Shown: in pieces, positions 59,468 through 64,000 of the stretch
Position numbering within the stretch: position 1 is the first letter of the stretch
Layout: the number at the start of each line of letters is the position of its first letter
NCBI GenBank assembly: GCA_963971425.1
Contig: OZ020524.1
Span: 19,087,022 to 19,151,021 of the forward strand
Direction: 5' to 3'
Length of the DNA stretch: 64,000 nt
Origin: Bryoerythrophyllum caledonicum
Taxonomy: Eukaryota; Streptophyta; Bryopsida; Pottiales; Pottiaceae
Translations under genes and position numbers: made by a program
Notes under the pieces: generated by a model
Told to the model about the DNA's origin: nothing
Database searches by the model: none
What the model saw: only the letters and a program-made list of their open reading frames with translations

Positions 59468-60508
59468 AGTGTTTAGTGTAGTTGTTAGGGTTAGAAGAGT
59501 GCACACCGAGTACTTTGTGAGGGTTTTGTGAAATAATGACTCTTTCAAAACCCTAGTGTGTGTTTGGAGGTAAGGTTGAGTGTGTGGACATGAGATATTG
59601 TTCTTAGAGAGTGGTTTAGAGACCTTTTGGGTTGAGTATATCACGTCTCGTTTCACTAGATCCAATCTAGATCTAGTCAATCTGCCCACCTCCGATCCAT
59701 TTTTGAGCATTTTTGAGGCCCCCATTTTGAAGAGGAAGATAACAAGGGACAATTCAAATTTTGGTCCGGTGAGCGCACTTCTATAAAATTCCTTATGGTA
59801 CATCAATTGCTATTTTGTAGTTGTTTTTGAATAAGAATATGGTTATTGCGTGGTGATTATTTTGTCATTTCAAAGTCACACACTTTTTCTTTGTTCAGTC
59901 ATACTGTAGTTATATCAAATCATTTTCTAGTTATATTTGATTCATTCTATAGTTATATCAAAGTCGGCATTGTAGGAGGTACGGGTTGTAGGAGGCTGTA
60001 AGGGACGATGATGAGAAGGGAGTAGCTCCGTAAAACCTGGTGACGAGGGGTTTTTTGGGTGTTAGGCACAAAAGTTATGCACACAACAATGAGGGCTGCT
60101 GGGCTCATTGTGAATCCCGGTGTGTACATCCCTTTTTTGCTGATTGGTATTTCTATGGTGTGTAGAGTGTTGGAGGGATTGATAGTCTTAGATCTGTGGT
60201 TGCAAAGGCTGAATGGAGATGCAACAATCTAGTGCTAGTTTTGAGAGAGTTAATCTGCTGCGGGGCTCTGTGTTGGCTCAGATCTAGATCTAGATTTACA
60301 TCTCCCATGTCACCTCTCAACAGATCAGATCTAGACAAGGATACCACAACACCATAGAAACACCGTACACCAAACCCCTCCCCAACCAGGATTCAAGCAA
60401 TTGTCAAAAGGAGAGTATAGCACCTACAACAAACTCAAGATCGACACCAATACACAAGACTTGCTTTCAAAAGCTTAGCGACCACCAAACCAGTTAAGCT
60501 GTCCATTT
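59468..60508. other. non-coding
   Basis: No gene. A minus-strand frame at 59438-59806 and several shorter ones lack motifs. AGATCTAGATC words cluster at 60190-60330. Confidence 0.4.
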
Positions 60509-63370
60509 TTGCACTTTGAAATGTTTCAATGTAATATTTGCCGCAATGTTACACATATATTAGTAGCTGTTGTGACAATAAGATTCACACCTAACCCCCT
60601 ATACAAAGTGCCGCATAGCAGTAATAGTATGGTAGGATTAATATTGCAGGACAATCAATGCCAAGATCATCTCAGGGCAGCAGATCTACTCTACAGCAAC
60701 AAGGTCACCATAACCCACCCCAACTACAACCACCTCTCCGCAGCAAGAAAGACAGATCCAAGCGTGGCAGCAAAGACAAGATCAGGAGCAGCAGTAACGA
60801 ACGCCTCAAGAGCACCATCATCAACAAAAATCAAGAAAAGATGTCTCCAATGGAACGTTGCCTCCACACCAAAACAAGCTCCCAAGACACCTGCGCCGTC
60901 AACACCAATGCAACATCAACAAGCCACAATCAGCGCAACCTCGATTAAGGTAAGTATTCTAACTCTTCTTTCAAATCTCACACAATATGAATGCCTTGTT
61001 TGTGGAAAAAAGAGCAAGCACAGCAGACAGGCTGCAGTAGTCAACAAAGCAAAAGAACAGACTAGAAGATATCAGCCGAAAAACACCACAGCAAAGGAGA
61101 CCGAAGACCTACCAGGAAAAAAGAAAGGGAGAATCCTCATGCAACACACTCCAACCAGCTGTGAACGACAACACCATCAAGATCCACAACCCCAAACATG
61201 CCAATGCCAATACGAAAATAAGCTTACAAGACAACAAACAAAACCAAGGTATGTACACATCCAAGTAAGTGGTCTCATCACCTCACTTGCTTTGCTTTCC
61301 TTTTTTTGCAAGCCTCTACCAAATGATAACAGGAACAACGTGAAGCACACAAGAACAAACTGCCAACTACAACTGCAGCGAAACCCTAGCCGCCGCAACA
61401 TCTACAGGAAAGCCAAATCCATGAGCGACCAAGATCCAAGCTCCCATCTACAACATTGCAACCCCCAACGAGCATCCAAACAACACCGTGAAAGAGCCAA
61501 CCCTAAACAACCCCAAGACCAACAACAACGATGTTTATCAAACACAATGAAGACATCCACCAAACGGCAATCCAGCACTAGGTATATAATACGCTACCAC
61601 CTGACTATCAAACCCTCTCACTTTGCTCTAATGCGCAGATACACTCTCTCTGCCATTGGAAAACAAAGATCTACTTGCACAATCAGTGTGAAGGAAGCAT
61701 ACCAACGAGAAGACCTGCGGGAGAAGGAGCCGCTGCTCCTACAACTGACGAAGACGCGCCACATTTGTGAAGATTCACTTACTTTTGTCTTTCAGAACTT
61801 CTTATTTTTTGCTTTGATCGCTCTTGAACTAGTTGATTTTAACTTGATATTGGTACTCTCTCCCCAGATCACACAATACCTGCACATCACAGAAGAAGTG
61901 TGCGGATCAGAAAGCACACAAGCCCAGTACACACAAGCGGAGGGAAGAAGCGAACGAACACACAAGAGTAGGGTGTCAACACTTACCACAGCGCTGCCCC
62001 CAGCTGAAGATTGCTGCAACAACCTCCTCCCCCCACCGCTGAAGTCCTTCCTGCTCAAGCTGATCATGACGCCCCAGACGAATCGAAGTTCGGCACTATT
62101 GCCCACAGCTGCAAGGTTATTACGAGCTCACTCACGGCGGAGCCCAGAGAAACCACCGATGCCAAAAACTTGCAGTTACTCACGCCGAAGCTCTGCACGG
62201 AAACCCACGCCGAAGCCTTGCGGCAAGCTCCCGCGCCGTAGCCCAGCGCTAAACTCCTGTGCCAAGCTTCCACGCCGAAGCCCTGCATCAAGCCTCCACA
62301 TCGAAACCCAAGTTCCTGCATTGTGGGTGGATAGGCTGCAGGTTTGTATGACACTCCGAACCCCTGCACCGAAGACGCACAGATCGTCAACGTCCGAAAA
62401 CCCAGAAGCTCTTGCGCCGAAGACCAGCAGACTGACGTCGACCCACAACACACGAACCCTAGAGCCGAACATCAGCGGACTTACCTCATCCTACAACTCA
62501 GGAACTCTTGTGCCGAAGACCCACAGTCCCCCCACGTCCCACCACCCAGAAATCCTTGCGCAGCTGTGTCGTGCGGTCGGCGCGCATCACCGAAGACCCG
62601 TAGAAGACCCTCGTCGAAGACCCGCTGTCACCACACGACTGCGAACCAACCCTCGCCGAAGACCTCAGTTTACTGCACGACGAAGTATTGCCCCTCACCG
62701 AAGACCCGCCTCTACTTCAGGGGTACTCTACCCAAGACCCACCTTTGCTCCAGGCCTGCGAACGATCTCTTTCCTCGTGGAAGGGCGTGGGAGGCCAAGG
62801 AAAGAAGCTTGCAACAGATCCTGCTTAATCGTGGAAGCTAGAAGTAAGTCTACAGCTGGAGGTCGGAGAAGACTCGCAACCGGAAGGAGAAGGAGGTTTT
62901 CAGCTAGAGGTGGAAACTGGTCCTCAACACAACCAGGTCATAGCCCTCTATCACTTCCCTCTCATAAACTTGTTAGTATTCTTTTGTGGGTTTATTATGC
63001 AAACCCAGTGGCAATCACACAACTCTTAATATCAAATTTGTTCATTTGGGGAGGTGACCACCGTTATGGCACCTCTCATGTGTGTGTATGTATGAAAGTC
63101 ACGAAAAGTCATAGTCTTGATCTTTTTCACTTAAAACTCTTAGTAAATAGGGGTCAAGTGAATTGCGTGTATGCCATGTCCGTAGCTCTACCACTCCCCT
63201 TCTTGATCATTTCAGCTTCACAAAGCCCTCAATATATGTTGAGGGAAGAAGCTAAAGACAAGACGATAAGGGGTAAAGCTGTAGCAATCTTCCACACCAC
63301 TACTAGTAACACTCTTTCTTTTGCTATCTACAGCATGGCTCAACTCCAAACAACGACCACTCCCTCCTAG
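60509..63370 (+). other. 953-codon open frame of doubtful coding status, LINE leader
   Basis: Uninterrupted from ATG 60509 to TAG 63368. The product is Thr/Pro/Arg/Gln-rich with no known domain. Stretches such as RRRPAVTTRLRTNPRRRP come from degenerate repeats of CGCCGAAGACC-like DNA at about 62150-62720. The strand is rich in C and A and poor in T, which lowers stop frequency, and the frame runs into LINE ORF1 at 63335. Splice-like sites (AAG|GTAAGT at 60949, AAG|GTATGT at 61250, AG at about 61330, 61638 and 61867) suggest it may be a spliced leader rather than one exon. I regard translation as unproven. Confidence 0.3.
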
Positions 63371-64000
63371 AGATTATTTGTTGAAATAGTTGATGAGAGT
63401 CCAAATGTTGTGAATGTCTCCCAAAATGTCTTGTTTGTTGCAAGTACTACCCAGAAAAAGGTAAAGGCAACCAGTTTGCCTCACACCGAATACTGGTTAG
63501 GGTTCAGCACAATGAACACCCTTGCAAAGAGTAGGGGCAATCCCAAAATACCACTTCTTGTTTTAGAAGAATTAGTACAAAATGGTTTAAATCCAAAAGA
63601 GGCGGCTGAAAACGTTGAAGCAATACCATCTTTCCCCTATGTTGCACAAGAGGAATGGCCTTCAAAAAGGAATGATGGGAAGGATGGCAATCACTTCAAT
63701 CTCACTCAACTTCCAAGTGAAGTTGAGGTAGATGGAGAGGGCTTTGCCTTGGATTACCAAGTATCAATTCACTTTGAGCTTGGTGATCAAATTTGGACAA
63801 AAGAGGTTGTGTTAGAAATGATAAAAGCGAGACTAAAAAACATGGGTATCCCCTTGGGCACCCGGATTGGTGAACCAATAGCAATCTTTTGCTATCACCA
63901 ATCCGAGAAATGGAATGGAGTTGTGAAGTTGCACCTAGAGAACCCAGAGAAAGATGGGAAAGGGTTGTTGAAAGGAGTGAGGCCCTTCATTCTCATCTTG
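63335..64000 (+). pseudogene. LINE ORF1, 5' part, running off the window
   Basis: Starts MAQLQTTTTPS, then a single TAG (63368-63370), then 210 codons open to the window edge: VDESPNVVNV, YWLGFSTMNTLAKSRG, AAENVEAIPSFPYVAQEEWP, HFNLTQLPSEVEV, FALDYQVSIHFE, RIGEPIAIFCYH, WNGVVKLHLENPEKDG and LLKGVRPFILIL. The WLGF to PIAIF segment aligns with the ORF1 at 57339. The rest resembles the ORF1 RNA-binding region of plant LINEs. Apart from one stop it is well preserved, so a fairly complete LINE may continue to the right of this window. Confidence 0.7.

Overview
The window is nuclear DNA of a land plant. The evidence is intron-rich genes with GT-AG (and one GC-AG) splice sites, organelle-type presequences, a plant-type PP2C and a dense layer of class I and class II transposons. 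A PHD-bearing Ty3/gypsy element, a LINE with RNase H plus a nuclease-like C-terminus, a DD34E Tc1-like element and a Methyltransf_FA-domain kinase relic together fit a seed-free plant (moss, lycophyte or similar) better than a flowering plant. That placement is inference, and I cannot name the species.

Host genes lie in the first 29 kb. On the minus strand are the 5' end of a CCR4-NOT subunit 10 (CNOT10) gene (1-1103, cut by the window edge), a complete 14-exon organelle-targeted cysteine-synthase-like gene (1902-4566), and a complete 7-exon PP2C phosphatase (26420-28673). On the plus strand are a single-exon gene for a putative plastid one-pass membrane protein (20153-20803) and the broken relic of a protein with two Methyltransf_FA domains and a kinase domain (about 22296-24830).

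Between and after them lies a graveyard of mobile DNA. From 6.4 to 7.4 kb is a decayed Tc1-like DD34E transposase. From 7787 to 18458 is an old Ty3/gypsy element with about 305-bp LTRs, gag, protease, RT-RNase H, integrase and a C-terminal PHD finger. Its integrase is split by a younger 5'-truncated LINE (15671-17164) flanked by a perfect 13-bp target duplication. From 29.6 kb to the end the DNA is AT-rich and nearly gene-free: more copies of the same LINE family (40.5-45.5 kb, 57.3-58.3 kb, 63.3 kb to the edge), PIF/Harbinger-like MITEs, a TTAA-flanked piggyBac-like family (35.3, 47.8, 49.7, 51.0 and 52.3 kb), a CACTA-like end with 187-bp tandem repeats, and a gag relic.

The most striking result is a partner system. 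A complete tRNA-headed SINE (53957-54300, 13-bp target duplications) carries a 3' tail homologous to the LINE's own 3' end. Both include a terminal hairpin followed by TTC repeats, and the stem shows compensatory changes. The LINE itself encodes RNase H, a CCHC motif and a putative PD-(D/E)XK nuclease, an uncommon combination. All calls were made by eye from sequence and family knowledge; no database search was run.
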